Below, one piece after another: positions 9,308 through 17,911 of a DNA stretch of 50,203 bases (positions are counted from its first letter, which is position 1; each line of letters begins with the position of its first letter). Origin of the DNA: Deltaproteobacteria bacterium (GTDB lineage Bacteria > Desulfobacterota > Binatia > UBA9968). Where the stretch lies: the NCBI GenBank assembly GCA_016183145.1, contig JACPFE010000206.1:1-50203 (forward strand). Direction: 5' to 3'. The notes under the pieces are model-generated. The model was not told where the DNA came from and made no database searches. It saw only the letters and a list, made by a program, of their open reading frames with translations. The position numbers and the translations under genes were made by a program.

Positions 9308-10444
9308 TCACTGAACCGCCTCCAGCGTTACTTTCGCCTGAACCGTCTTTCCTTCGCGCACAAGGGTAACGTTGACGCTGTCTCCGACTTTGTAGCGCTC
9401 CAATATGAGAAATAATTCGTTGGGGGATTCGATCTTTTTGCCATCGATCGCCGTGATCACGTCTCCTAATCTCACCCGCCCCGAAGCTTCGCGCCGGGTC
9501 GGCCGCAGTCCGGCTTTGGCGGCGGCGCTTCCTTGCACTACCTCGACGACCAAAACCCCCGTCACTCCGAGCCGCTCGGCGATCTGATCTTCGGCGATTT
9601 GAATGCCCATTCCCGGCCGCGTCACTTTGCCACTGCGAATGAGCTCCGGCACGATCCGATTGACCGTGTCCACGGGGATGGCGAAGCCAATTCCCGCCGA
9701 CGCGCCCGATGGACTATAGATCGCGGTATTGACGCCGATCAATCGTCCCGCGCTGTCGAGCAGAGGACCGCCGGAATTGCCCGGATTGATGGCCGCGTCG
9801 GTTTGAATGACGCCTTGAATGGGCCGGCGGGTAACGGATTCGATTTCCCTACCGAGCGCGCTGATCACGCCCGTGGTCAGCGATTGATCGAGGCCAAAAG
9901 GATTGCCGATGGCGAAGACGCTTTGACCCACCTGCAAGTCTTTCGATGTGCCGACCGGAATGGCGCGGAGCTTGTTCGCCGGCGCGTCGATGCGCAAGAC
10001 GGCAAGATCTTTATCCGGCGCCACCCCGACACGGCGCGCTTTCCAGTTGGACTGATCGGCGAGCGTGACTTGCGCGGCATCGGCGTTTTGAATTACGTGG
10101 AAGTTGGTGATGATGTTGCCGCTGTTGTCCCAAATAAATCCGGAGCCGGTGCCTTCGGGAATCTGGTAGAGATTGAGCGTGAATAGATCGCGCTGCACCG
10201 CGATCGCCGTGATATGAACCACCGACGGCGAAGCCTCGCGGAATAGCGCGATCGTCGATTTCTCGCCGGCCGACAGCTCACCGCGCGCGGCAATATTGCG
10301 CGGTGCGGCGCGCGGATCATTCAACGATGCGCCGCCGAGCCAAGATTGTTTGACGAGCAAGATCGCGAGAACGGCAAGCGCCGACACTGACCAAGCAATA
10401 GTTTTCAAGCGAGGCCCTGGTTCATTCTGTGGTTGATGGGACAT
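9308..10444 (-). CDS. HtrA/DegP-type serine protease, membrane anchored
   Basis: A 378-residue S1C protease with one N-terminal membrane anchor (about residues 15-35), a trypsin-like domain and a single PDZ domain. The catalytic triad is visible: H116 in NFHV, D146 in DLAVL and S224 in GNSGGP. One PDZ plus an uncleaved anchor resembles DegS-like or short HtrA proteins rather than the two-PDZ DegP. It probably degrades or senses misfolded proteins in the periplasm. The ATG at 10444 follows GGAGAG. It is divergent from hsp20 across a 149-base gap, so the pair may share stress control. Confidence 0.93.
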   Translation of the reverse strand: MSHQPQNEPGPRLKTIAWSVSALAVLAILLVKQSWLGGASLNDPRAAPRNIAARGELSAGEKSTIALFREASPSVVHITAIAVQRDLFTLNLYQIPEGTGSGFIWDNSGNIITNFHVIQNADAAQVTLADQSNWKARRVGVAPDKDLAVLRIDAPANKLRAIPVGTSKDLQVGQSVFAIGNPFGLDQSLTTGVISALGREIESVTRRPIQGVIQTDAAINPGNSGGPLLDSAGRLIGVNTAIYSPSGASAGIGFAIPVDTVNRIVPELIRSGKVTRPGMGIQIAEDQIAERLGVTGVLVVEVVQGSAAAKAGLRPTRREASGRVRLGDVITAIDGKKIESPNELFLILERYKVGDSVNVTLVREGKTVQAKVTLEAVQ

Positions 10445-10593
10445 GGACTCTCCTTGGCCAAATCGCTAACGCCTAATAAACTATTGGAGGAAGTTAGGGA
10501 TGCCGGGGCTGCTTGTCAAGTGAGTTGACAGCCGGCATGGCCGTACTTAACTTTTTACCATCTTAGTAATAACCCTAAAAGGAGGGGCTTTTT

Positions 10594-11040
10594 ATGGAAC
10601 TAGTAAGATGGGAACCGTTCGAGGGTGTGAACAGAATTCAGTCCCGGATCAATGATTTGTTCGACGACACGTTCGGTCGGACACGGGCGCAACAGAGTGT
10701 CGCCACTGGAGTCTGGTATCCTCCTGTGGACATTCTGGAAAGTAAGGATTCGTATCTCATTCGCGCCGAGCTGCCAGGGATGAGAAACGAGGACCTCAAA
10801 ACTGAAGTGAACGACGGGACATTGACACTCAGTGGCGAGAGAAAGTTTGAAGATGCGGCCAATGGCGTCGAGTACCACCGGGTCGAGCGGGTTGCAGGTA
10901 AATTTTCTCGATCCTTCTACCTGCCGCAAACCGTGAAACACGATGGCATCAAAGCGACCTATCGGGACGGGATACTTGAAATACAAGTTCCCAAAGCCGA
11001 CGAGGCCAAGCCACGACAGATCGCAATAAGCCTGAACTGA
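10594..11040 (+). CDS. Small heat shock protein, Hsp20 family
   Basis: A 148-residue alpha-crystallin-domain chaperone that holds unfolded proteins. The domain spans about residues 40-140, with the conserved ELPGMRNEDLKTEV and ending in the GILEIQVPK strand. The N-terminal MELVRWEPFEGV is typical of the bacterial class. A strong ribosome site, AAAGGAGGGG, lies upstream of the ATG. A TTGACA hexamer at 10525-10530 could be a -35 box, but the spacing to a -10 is poor. The gene ends before a strong bidirectional terminator at 11129-11158. Confidence 0.95.
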   Translation: MELVRWEPFEGVNRIQSRINDLFDDTFGRTRAQQSVATGVWYPPVDILESKDSYLIRAELPGMRNEDLKTEVNDGTLTLSGERKFEDAANGVEYHRVERVAGKFSRSFYLPQTVKHDGIKATYRDGILEIQVPKADEAKPRQIAISLN

Positions 11041-11128
11041 TTCGCGTCAAATAGAGCAGCAACATTGGAGGGGGGAAGCAGGATTGCTTCCCCTTTCTTT
11101 TTCGTTGAGTCATGATTTGGACGCAAAA

Positions 11129-11158
11129 AAAGGGCGCCTGATGTCTCAGGCGCCCTTT
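11129..11158. terminator. Bidirectional intrinsic terminator
   Basis: A perfect 13-bp stem AAAGGGCGCCTGA / TCAGGCGCCCTTT with a TGTC loop. It is followed by a T-rich run on the + strand and by seven Ts on the minus strand. It lies between the convergent hsp20 and groEL genes and can serve both. Confidence 0.92.
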
Positions 11159-11184
11159 CTGTTTCACACGGTCGATTAAACGGC

Positions 11185-12807
11185 TTAGTAATCGTCGTGA
11201 TCGTGCGGCATCGCCGGCATGTCTTTCTTTTTCTCCGGCTTATCGGCGATCATCGCCTCGGTTGTAATCATCAATCCGGCAACCGACGCGGCATTCTGCA
11301 GCGCGATGCGGACCACTTTGGTTGGGTCCACGATTCCCGCCTTGACGAGATCCTCAAATTCCTCGGTGGCGGCATTGAAACCGAAAGCGCCCTTGCCGTT
11401 CTTGACCTTGTCTAAAACCACAGAGCCCTCTGCGCCGGCGTTGTCGGCGATCCAACGGAGCGGTTCCTCAAGAGCTTTTTGGACGATGCGAACCCCAACC
11501 TTTTCGTCCTCGGAGACGCGGAGATTGCCGAGTCCGGCAGAGGCACGAATCAGAGCGACTCCTCCACCAGGGACGATACCTTCTTCAACAGCGGCGCGGG
11601 TCGCGTGAAGGGCATCCTCGACGCGGGCCTTTTTCTCCTTCATTTCCACTTCCGTGGCCGCCCCCACTTTAACGACAGCGACACCACCGGCCAACTTCGC
11701 TAACCGCTCTTGCAACTTCTCACGATCGTAATCCGAGGTCGTTTCCTCGATCTGTGCGCGGAGCTGGGTGATGCGCCCCTCGATGCCGGACTTTTTGCCA
11801 GCGCCTTCGACGATGGTCGTGTTGTCCTTATCAATAATTATCCTCTTGGCGCGGCCGAGGTCTTTCAAGGTGACGTTTTCTAGTTTGATTCCCAACTCCT
11901 CGGCAATCATTTTGCCATCGGTCAAAATGGCGATATCTTCCAACATCGCCTTGCGCCGGTCGCCGAAGCCGGGGGCCTTTACAGCTACGACCTTCAAAGT
12001 ACCTCGAAGTTTGTTGACCACCAGGGTCGCCAAAGCCTCTCCTTCTACTTCTTCCGCAATAATGAGTAGTGGCTTGCCGGTCTTGGCAACATTTTCCAAG
12101 ACAGGCAGGAGATCTTTCATGTTGGAGATCTTCTTTTCGTGGTTCAAGAGATAAGCGTCCTCATAGACGCACTCCATCCGTTCCGGATCGGTAACAAAGT
12201 AGGGAGAAAGATAGCCCCGATCAAACCGCATACCTTCAACAAGATCGAGGGTTGTTTCCAGGCCTTTGGCTTCCTCAACCGTGATCACGCCCTCTTTTCC
12301 GACCTTGTCCATAGCCTCGGCCAGAATGTCGCCGATGGTCTTGTCGTTATTGGCTGAGATGGTCCCAACCTGGGCGATCTCGTCCCTGTCGCGGGTGGGT
12401 TTGGACATGGATTTGAGCTCATCCACCACTTTTTCGACCGCCTTATCGATACCGCGTTTGATGCTCATGGGGTCATGCCCGGCAGCGACCAATTTTAAGC
12501 CCTCGCCGAAGATCGCGCGGGAAAGAACCGTCGCCGTCGTGGTACCGTCACCGGCCACATCCGAGGTCTTGCTCGCAACCTCCTTGACCATCTGGGCGCC
12601 CATGTTCTCGAATTTGTCCTCGAGCTGGATCTCTTTGGCCACCGTAACCCCGTCTTTCGTGATCGTCGGCGCGCCCCATGATTTTTCCAGGCACACGTTG
12701 CGTCCCCGGGGGCCCAACGTGACCGTAACCGCATCAGCCAATAAGTTCACACCGCGAAGCACCTTGCTCCGGGCGTCCTCGCTAAAGCGAATGTCTTTCG
12801 CAGCCAT
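11185..12807 (-). CDS. groEL: Chaperonin GroEL
   Basis: A 540-residue 60-kDa chaperonin that folds proteins in a double ring with GroES. The nucleotide-binding signatures TVTLGPRGRNV and DVAGDGTTTATVL are intact, as is the VVPGGG-like EGIVPGGGVAL segment. The usual Gly-Gly-Met-rich tail is replaced by a short tail ending MPAMPHDHDDY, which is unusual. The ATG follows AAGGAGG and lies 15 bases after groES, forming the standard groES-groEL operon. No CIRCE element is visible upstream of the operon. Confidence 0.98.
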   Translation of the reverse strand: MAAKDIRFSEDARSKVLRGVNLLADAVTVTLGPRGRNVCLEKSWGAPTITKDGVTVAKEIQLEDKFENMGAQMVKEVASKTSDVAGDGTTTATVLSRAIFGEGLKLVAAGHDPMSIKRGIDKAVEKVVDELKSMSKPTRDRDEIAQVGTISANNDKTIGDILAEAMDKVGKEGVITVEEAKGLETTLDLVEGMRFDRGYLSPYFVTDPERMECVYEDAYLLNHEKKISNMKDLLPVLENVAKTGKPLLIIAEEVEGEALATLVVNKLRGTLKVVAVKAPGFGDRRKAMLEDIAILTDGKMIAEELGIKLENVTLKDLGRAKRIIIDKDNTTIVEGAGKKSGIEGRITQLRAQIEETTSDYDREKLQERLAKLAGGVAVVKVGAATEVEMKEKKARVEDALHATRAAVEEGIVPGGGVALIRASAGLGNLRVSEDEKVGVRIVQKALEEPLRWIADNAGAEGSVVLDKVKNGKGAFGFNAATEEFEDLVKAGIVDPTKVVRIALQNAASVAGLMITTEAMIADKPEKKKDMPAMPHDHDDY

Positions 12808-12822
12808 GTTATCTATACCTCC

Positions 12823-13113
12823 TTATTCAATGACGCCCAGGATGTCATCTTCCTTCATGATGAGATGCTCTTCGCCATCAAGTTTGATTTCAGTGCCCGA
12901 GTATTTTCCGAAAAGGATCTTATCCCCAGCCTTAACACCCAACGGGATAATTTTCCCATCTTCATATCTGCCAGGGCCGACCGCCACAACTTTACCTTCC
13001 TGCGGCTTCTCCTTGGCGGTATCCGGGATGATGATACCTCCCTTGGTTTTCTCCCCTTCCTCTGTGCGCTTAACGATCACCCTGTCATGCAGGGGACGAA
13101 ACTTTATCGCCAT
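12823..13113 (-). CDS. groES: Co-chaperonin GroES
   Basis: A 96-residue co-chaperonin that caps the GroEL ring. Conserved features include the N-terminal FRPLHDRVIVKR, the mobile loop around EGEKTKGGIIIPDTAKEKPQ and the C-terminal LIMKEDDILGVIE. The start follows GGAGG. It is the first gene of the groESL operon. The region upstream holds a sigma-70-like promoter candidate but no CIRCE inverted repeat. Confidence 0.97.
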   Translation of the reverse strand: MAIKFRPLHDRVIVKRTEEGEKTKGGIIIPDTAKEKPQEGKVVAVGPGRYEDGKIIPLGVKAGDKILFGKYSGTEIKLDGEEHLIMKEDDILGVIE

Positions 13114-13172
13114 ACGAACCTCCTCAAATAAAACGTAGATTTACATTCCCAAACCAACTATTGGATGCAGCA

Positions 13173-13200
13173 AATTTAATCTCGTGGGGCCGATCGTCAA
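13173..13200 (-). promoter_or_regulatory. Candidate groESL promoter
   Basis: On the minus strand TTGACG (13195-13200) is followed after about 16 bases by TAAATT (13173-13178), roughly 60 bases upstream of groES. It is found by eye only. It also contains CCCCACGAG, loosely like a sigma-32 element, but the spacing is wrong for that factor. Confidence 0.4.
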
Positions 13201-13229
13201 GGGGGGAAGGCGAAAAAAATCAAGGATTA

Positions 13230-13616
13230 CTACCTTTTGTTTCCATCGCGCTTATAGGGAGGATCGGCGATGGTTCTCAGGTAGGCGACGATATCGCGGA
13301 TTTGCCTTTCGTTAAAAGAGCTTCCCCACGCCGGCATGAAGCTGGACTTGCCCACTGCGCTCCCGCCCTTTGATATGACATCGGTCAAGAACTTATCAGA
13401 AAGCTGATTCATGACCGCCCCATTGGTATGGTCCGCCGGTTTAACCGGAAACGACTGGGCGGCCATGCCATCCCCCTTGCCCTTTTCGCCGTGGCATGCT
13501 GTGCAATACGTTACATAGAGCTTTCTACCTTCTCCGCGATTCTGTGCCCCCGCCGTGTCGATGCTAATGCTGGAAAGCGCCAGGAATCCGAGAAGCGAGA
13601 CGATCCGGTGAATCAA
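13230..13616 (-). CDS. Class I c-type cytochrome, periplasmic
   Basis: A 128-residue protein with an N-terminal signal peptide (about residues 1-24, ending near TAGAQ) and one heme c site, CTACH at residues 38-42. Met94 in SSFMPAWG is the probable distal ligand. It resembles small electron-carrier cytochromes of the c5/cytochrome-c-oxidase-associated type. The start is TTG at 13616, the only one giving a signal peptide, with a weak ribosome site. No partner oxidase or reductase gene is nearby, so its redox partner is unknown. It ends about 120 bases upstream of groES on the same strand. Confidence 0.9.
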   Translation of the reverse strand: MIHRIVSLLGFLALSSISIDTAGAQNRGEGRKLYVTYCTACHGEKGKGDGMAAQSFPVKPADHTNGAVMNQLSDKFLTDVISKGGSAVGKSSFMPAWGSSFNERQIRDIVAYLRTIADPPYKRDGNKR

Positions 13617-13783
13617 ATCTAGACCACTTTCTATTTTAGAGTCTTTCCCTATACCAGATTAGAGAGCGAAACGAAACCAGACCGGTTAAACCAGCACCGT
13701 CCGTCTTAACGGGCGCTATCCATCGCGCAGAAAGAGTGATAAGAATTCCGGCTCAGGCAATCGACCACATTTCGGAGGACTGT

Positions 13784-14404
13784 ATGATCAAGATCTGGGG
13801 CAGAACGGATTCATCCAACGTGCAAAAGGTGCTGTGGTGTTGCGGCGAGTTGGGAGTCGAATTCGACCGAACCGATCTGGGCGGCAAATTCGGCGGCAAC
13901 AAGGAAAAACCGTATTTAGACATGAATCCCAACGGACTCGTACCGACGATTCAGGACGGAGACTTCATTCTTTGGGAATCGAACAGCATTATGCGCTATC
14001 TTAATGAGAAATACGGCCAGAGCAGACTGCTGCCATCGACTGTCGAAGGCCGGGCCAACGCCAACCGATGGATGGATTGGCAATTGTCGGCGTTGAATCC
14101 CTCCATCGTGCCGCTGTTTTCGAACCTCATCCGCACGCCGGCGGATAAACGCGATCCCAAAGTCGTTCAAGCCGCATTGGACAAAACCAGCGCCGCTTGG
14201 CAAATGGTCGAGAATCAGCTTACGCACGGCGCGTTTGTCGCCGGCGATCATTTGTCCCTGGGAGACATTCCCCTCGGCGTGTGGGCCTATCGCTGGTTCA
14301 ATCTGCCCATCCAACGGCCGAAATTCCCCAGACTGGATGCTTGGTACCAACGGCTGCGCGAACGCCCGCCGTACCAGAAGCACATCATGATTCCCGTGAC
14401 ATGA
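13784..14404 (+). CDS. Glutathione S-transferase family protein
   Basis: A 206-residue cytosolic protein with a thioredoxin-like N-terminal domain (about 1-80), including NPNGLVPTIQDGD and the ESNSIMRYL segment, and an all-helical C-terminal domain. It resembles bacterial GSTs of the beta/theta-like classes that conjugate or reduce with glutathione. The start at 13784 is preferred over an in-frame start at 13736 because of the TCGGAGG ribosome site and the typical MIKIWGR N-terminus. It stands alone and converges on the dehydrogenase genes. The substrate cannot be predicted. Confidence 0.92.
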   Translation: MIKIWGRTDSSNVQKVLWCCGELGVEFDRTDLGGKFGGNKEKPYLDMNPNGLVPTIQDGDFILWESNSIMRYLNEKYGQSRLLPSTVEGRANANRWMDWQLSALNPSIVPLFSNLIRTPADKRDPKVVQAALDKTSAAWQMVENQLTHGAFVAGDHLSLGDIPLGVWAYRWFNLPIQRPKFPRLDAWYQRLRERPPYQKHIMIPVT

Positions 14405-14486
14405 GCCCTTTCTGACTTCATTTGAAGCAACCGCGCGAACAGAACGTAACGAAACTTTTTGAAGACGGGGCGGCGAGAACGGGCAG

Positions 14487-15399
14487 CTAGGCGATTTTGC
14501 CACCCTCAGCCAAGCGCATCACCGCGTCGACGATTTGATCGACGTCGGGTATCATCGCGTCAACCAGCGGCGGGCTGTGCGGCGGAGGAATCGGCTGGGC
14601 GCCGATTCTCACCACGGGTCCTTTGAGATCGGAAAACAAACGGCGCCAAAGAGCGCAGATCGACGATCTCGATATCGATGCCCTTTTGCTTCAGCAGATC
14701 GGCAGCGGCGTCGGCCTTCAGTACCATGCCGCCGCAAGTTACGATCGTGAGATCCTTACCTGCGCGGCGCACCACAGCCTTGCCGATGGGCACCAGGTAT
14801 TCGCCCTCCGGGACGGGTCCGCGTACGCCGTAAAGATAGTGGCTCTCGAAGCAGAGCACGGGATTGGGATCGCGAATCGCGGACAGCAGCAAGCCCTTCG
14901 CGTCCGCCGGCGTCGTCGGCATGATAATTTTCAGTCCGGGAAAATGGATGAACGCTCCGTGATTGCAGCTCGAATGGCTCGGCCCGCCGCCCGGCCGGGT
15001 GGCGAATTTGTTGCGCACGACCAGCGGCACGTTGACTCGCCCGCCGGTCATATAATGGTAGCGCGCCGCGTGGCTGGCGAGCTGGTCCATGGCGAGCGGT
15101 AAGAGATCGCAAAACTGGATTTCCACGACGGGCCGCATGCCGTTGATCGCCGCGCCGACGGCAAGTCCGATCATCCCCGCCTCCGAGATCGGCGTGTCGA
15201 GCACCCGGCTCTCACCGAACTCTTGCAGTAAGCCTCGGGTGACGCCGTAAGCGCCGCCGAAAAGCGCCACGTCCTCGCCCATGACGAAGACCCGATTGTC
15301 GCGGGCCATCTCGTAGCGCAACGTCTCGCGCAGCGCCTCCTGCATGCGCAGCTCTTTCACCGCGCCTTGAGTTTCTCCCGCGCTCATCGGCTTAGCCAT
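14487..15399 (-). pseudogene. TPP-dependent dehydrogenase E1 beta subunit, broken by internal deletion
   Basis: Residues 1-251 match a normal E1 beta subunit of the pyruvate/acetoin/branched-chain 2-oxoacid dehydrogenase family (GEDVALFGGAYGVTRGL, DTPISEAGMIGLAVGAA, ending VDLRSLAP). The frame then runs into 28 unrelated residues and stops at 14560. In another frame the expected C-terminus resumes as SDLKGPVVRIGAQPIPPPHS and ends at 14487. About 40 residues that normally lie between these parts (the LDxET...DE...GAE region) are missing. The lesion is near 14630-14645. It is either a true deletion with frameshift or an assembly error. The ATG has a GGAGG site and overlaps the E1 alpha stop. 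Confidence 0.8.
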
Positions 15400-16372
15400 C
15401 GGCCACCTCCGTCACAGCGTAAACGCCGCTCAAGTCCACTTCTTTCTTCGGCAGCGGCGCCGCTTCCGCTCGCTTCGCCACTTCGTCCAGCTCCGCGTAG
15501 ACATCTGCCGACATCTTCGCGAATTCCTGCTCGGTCAGATGACCTTCTTGGATTAACTTTTCTTTTAGTTTTTTGATCGGACACTTCTGCTTCCAAGCCT
15601 CGACCTCTTCCTTTGAACGGTAGCCGGTGCCCGGATCGCCGCCGAAGTGGCCGTCCCAGCGGTAGGTGACGCATTCGAGAAACGTCGCGCCGCCGCTGCC
15701 GCGTCCTTTAGCCGCCGCCGCTTGAGTCGCCTCGCAAACCGCTTCGACGTCGTTGCCGTCGATGGTTTTGCCTTCGAAGCCATAGGCTTGTCCGCGCACC
15801 GACAACTGCTTTACCGCGGTGCTCTTCTCCAAACTGACCGTCATCGCGTATTGATTGTTCTCGCATACATAGATCACCGGGAGTTTCCACACCCCCGCCA
15901 TATTCATCGCCTCATGCACCACGCCCTGATTGGCCGCGCCGTCGCCGAAGAAGCTGACGACGACTTCCTTTGAGCCGCGCACCTTCGCGGCGAGCGCCGC
16001 GCCGGTGGCCGTGGGCACCGTGCCACCAACGGTGCCGGTGTTGCCGAGAAAGCCAAAGGCTAGGTCGCCCATGTGCATCTTGCCGCCGCGCCCTTTTGAA
16101 TAGCCGTCCGCTCTGCCCATGCACTCGCAGAGCAGCGTGTACAGATCGGCGCCTTTGGCGATCAGATGGCCCGTGCCGCGGTGATAGCTGGCAATCAGGT
16201 CCGTCGCCTGCAAAGCCGAACAGACGCCCACTGCGATCGCCTCTTGGCCGCGATAGGAATGGGTACTGCCGAACATAGCTTTTCGCTGATAAAGCTCCTC
16301 CAGCTTCTCTTCGAACGCGCGGATTAATATCATCTGCCGCAGCATCGCTTTTCTCTTCGCCTGATCCAGCAT
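15392..16372 (-). CDS. TPP-dependent dehydrogenase E1 component, alpha subunit
   Basis: A 326-residue E1 alpha subunit of the pyruvate/acetoin dehydrogenase type, which decarboxylates a 2-oxo acid with thiamine diphosphate. The TPP motif runs from GDGAANQG (143-150) to ENNQYA (171-176). The phosphorylation-loop-like region GHFGGDPGTGYRS is present. The ATG follows AAGGAGGG. The stop overlaps the E1 beta start by 8 bases. No E2 or E3 gene is in the window, so the complex must borrow these subunits or be incomplete. Copy 1 of the palindromic element lies 174 bases upstream. Because the partner gene is broken, activity is doubtful. Confidence 0.93.
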   Translation of the reverse strand: MLDQAKRKAMLRQMILIRAFEEKLEELYQRKAMFGSTHSYRGQEAIAVGVCSALQATDLIASYHRGTGHLIAKGADLYTLLCECMGRADGYSKGRGGKMHMGDLAFGFLGNTGTVGGTVPTATGAALAAKVRGSKEVVVSFFGDGAANQGVVHEAMNMAGVWKLPVIYVCENNQYAMTVSLEKSTAVKQLSVRGQAYGFEGKTIDGNDVEAVCEATQAAAAKGRGSGGATFLECVTYRWDGHFGGDPGTGYRSKEEVEAWKQKCPIKKLKEKLIQEGHLTEQEFAKMSADVYAELDEVAKRAEAAPLPKKEVDLSGVYAVTEVADG

Positions 16373-16546
16373 GGGCCCTCCTTCTCGCGGAGCGGTGTAG
16401 TAAAACGCGTTCGCTTTTCCGCTCGTCGCTCGTCTCTAGTTAGTTGTACTTGGTCGCGATTGTCAAGCCGATCCCGGCTTGACGCAACCGAATGCTCCAC
16501 CTCCAAAAGGCACAACCACTCCGGCGGCGCACCGCTAGCGGATTGC

Positions 16547-16562
16547 TGTCTAATATTGGACA
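16547..16562 (-). promoter_or_regulatory. Palindromic regulatory element, copy 1 (toward E1 alpha)
   Basis: On the minus strand it reads TGTCCAATATTAGACA, preceded by TCTTTTCAAAGC and followed by GCAATCC, 174 bases before the E1 alpha ATG. It is the copy with the most degenerate downstream flank: GTGCGC stands in place of GYCGGC at the conserved 14-base distance. Confidence 0.7.
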
Positions 16563-16575
16563 GCTTTGAAAAGAT

Positions 16576-17547
16576 TTACCGCGTAGCAAGAGCCGCCAAC
16601 GAGCGAAAACTTATCAGCTTTTGTTGTTTTTCATCGTACAAGGCTAGGCCTAGCGACTTGATGCTCGTTCGGATAGTCACGGGCTTGATTGCGTGAAAGG
16701 CGGGAGTGTCATCGTGGCAGCGTTGCAGGTTGTAATTGGGAATGCTTGGTCGAACATGGTGAATGTGATGCAGTCCGATGTTGCCTGTGAACCATTGCAG
16801 GATTGTCGGCAGCTTGAAATAAGAACTACCCTCCAGCGCCACTTTCATCGGATCCCAAGATTCGTGGCGCGACCAGTAGACGCTCTCAAATTGATGCTGG
16901 ATATAGAACAGCCACAAGCCAAGGCTGGCGCCGATCAATATGACGGGCAACTGAATCAAGAGATAGGTCTGAAAACCGATCGTCAAGCTCGCCGTTCCGA
17001 CAATGACCAAGAGCGCCACGTTGGTGAGGAACACGCTCCGTCGCTCCCTCTTTCCCGCACCCTTGGTAGCAAACCTCTGGAAGAATAAAAACAAAAGTGC
17101 TGCACCCGGACCAAACAAGACAAAGGGATTCCGATAGATCCGGTACACGAGGCGTTTTCGCGGGGGCGCTGCCAAATACTCTGCTGTCGTCATCGTCCAA
17201 ATATCGCCGACTCCCCGACGATCCAGGTCCCCGGCCGTGGCATGATGTAAGTTGTGAGCATGCCTCCAGTCCGCAAACGGTGTGAAAGTCAAAATACCTG
17301 AAACATAGCCCAGGATTGTGTTCGTCCGGCGCGAGGCAAAGAAAGAACCATGACAGCAATCGTGGAAAAGGATAAAAATGCGTACCATGAAGCCTGCCGC
17401 CACCACTGCCAACACCAGTGTGATCCAATAGGGATACTCCTGTTGAACCGTATGGATGCTGAGATCCGAATACGCGTACTTACCGATAGCCTGATACCAA
17501 ACCGGTTTGGACATTTTCAGTTTACTAGATCCTGCATCAGCGAGCAT
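16576..17547 (-). CDS. Membrane fatty-acid desaturase (DesA-like)
   Basis: A 323-residue integral-membrane di-iron desaturase that introduces double bonds into acyl chains and raises membrane fluidity. The three histidine boxes are present: HDCCHGS, HNLHH and HHIHH in the C-terminal third. Hydrophobic segments surround boxes 1 and 2. Compared with homologues I recall, the region before box 1 is short: KYAYSDLSIHTVQQEYPYW lacks roughly 20-25 residues that usually form the first membrane helix. The start at 17547 has GAGG six bases upstream; 17514 is an alternative. Copy 2 of the palindromic element is 70 bases upstream. Confidence 0.88.
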   Translation of the reverse strand: MLADAGSSKLKMSKPVWYQAIGKYAYSDLSIHTVQQEYPYWITLVLAVVAAGFMVRIFILFHDCCHGSFFASRRTNTILGYVSGILTFTPFADWRHAHNLHHATAGDLDRRGVGDIWTMTTAEYLAAPPRKRLVYRIYRNPFVLFGPGAALLFLFFQRFATKGAGKRERRSVFLTNVALLVIVGTASLTIGFQTYLLIQLPVILIGASLGLWLFYIQHQFESVYWSRHESWDPMKVALEGSSYFKLPTILQWFTGNIGLHHIHHVRPSIPNYNLQRCHDDTPAFHAIKPVTIRTSIKSLGLALYDEKQQKLISFRSLAALATR

Positions 17548-17911
17548 TAAGTACCTCGGGAGTGAAAAACCTACGTCGAGAATTGGTTTGACGATATGCC
17601 GACGAAGAAGGGATTGTTGTCTAATATTGGACGGTCTTAAAAATAGAATCTTCAGGTTTTTTTGTGTGGCTGACCGCAGATCCGCCAAAGGACGGATCAG
17701 CCACAATTTTCAAGGCTGAGGCGCGTCCCTCGACAGGCTCGGGACGTGGTGAGCCCGCTGAACCACGGAGGACGTGGAGGAAATTGAATGAGGATATCAT
17801 CTTGGGGAAACCCTCGGCGAACTCCGCGCCTCTGTGGTGAATACTTTTCCAGAATAAACCGGAACAACCTAAAAAGAAAGGGCGCGTAGCTCGGCGATGG
17901 GTAGAGCCGCA
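17548..17911. other. Intergenic region before desaturase
   Basis: This 364-base gap holds palindromic element copy 2 with its conserved downstream block (about 17551-17574 on the minus strand reads GAGGTAC preceded by TTTTTCACTC). It also has a small inverted repeat, CGTCCC/GGGACG, around 17725-17748, of the dispersed TCGACAGGCTC type. No open frame here looks like a gene. Confidence 0.6.
17618..17633 (-). promoter_or_regulatory. Palindromic regulatory element, copy 2 (toward desaturase)
   Basis: On the minus strand it reads CGTCCAATATTAGACA, followed by ACAATCCC and, 14 bases after the palindrome, GTCGGC. It lies 70 bases upstream of the preferred desaturase start. Confidence 0.72.

Noticed and set aside
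12823..13200. CIRCE (HrcA) element upstream of groESL
   Set aside because: No TTAGCACTC-N9-GAGTGCTAA or close variant is visible.
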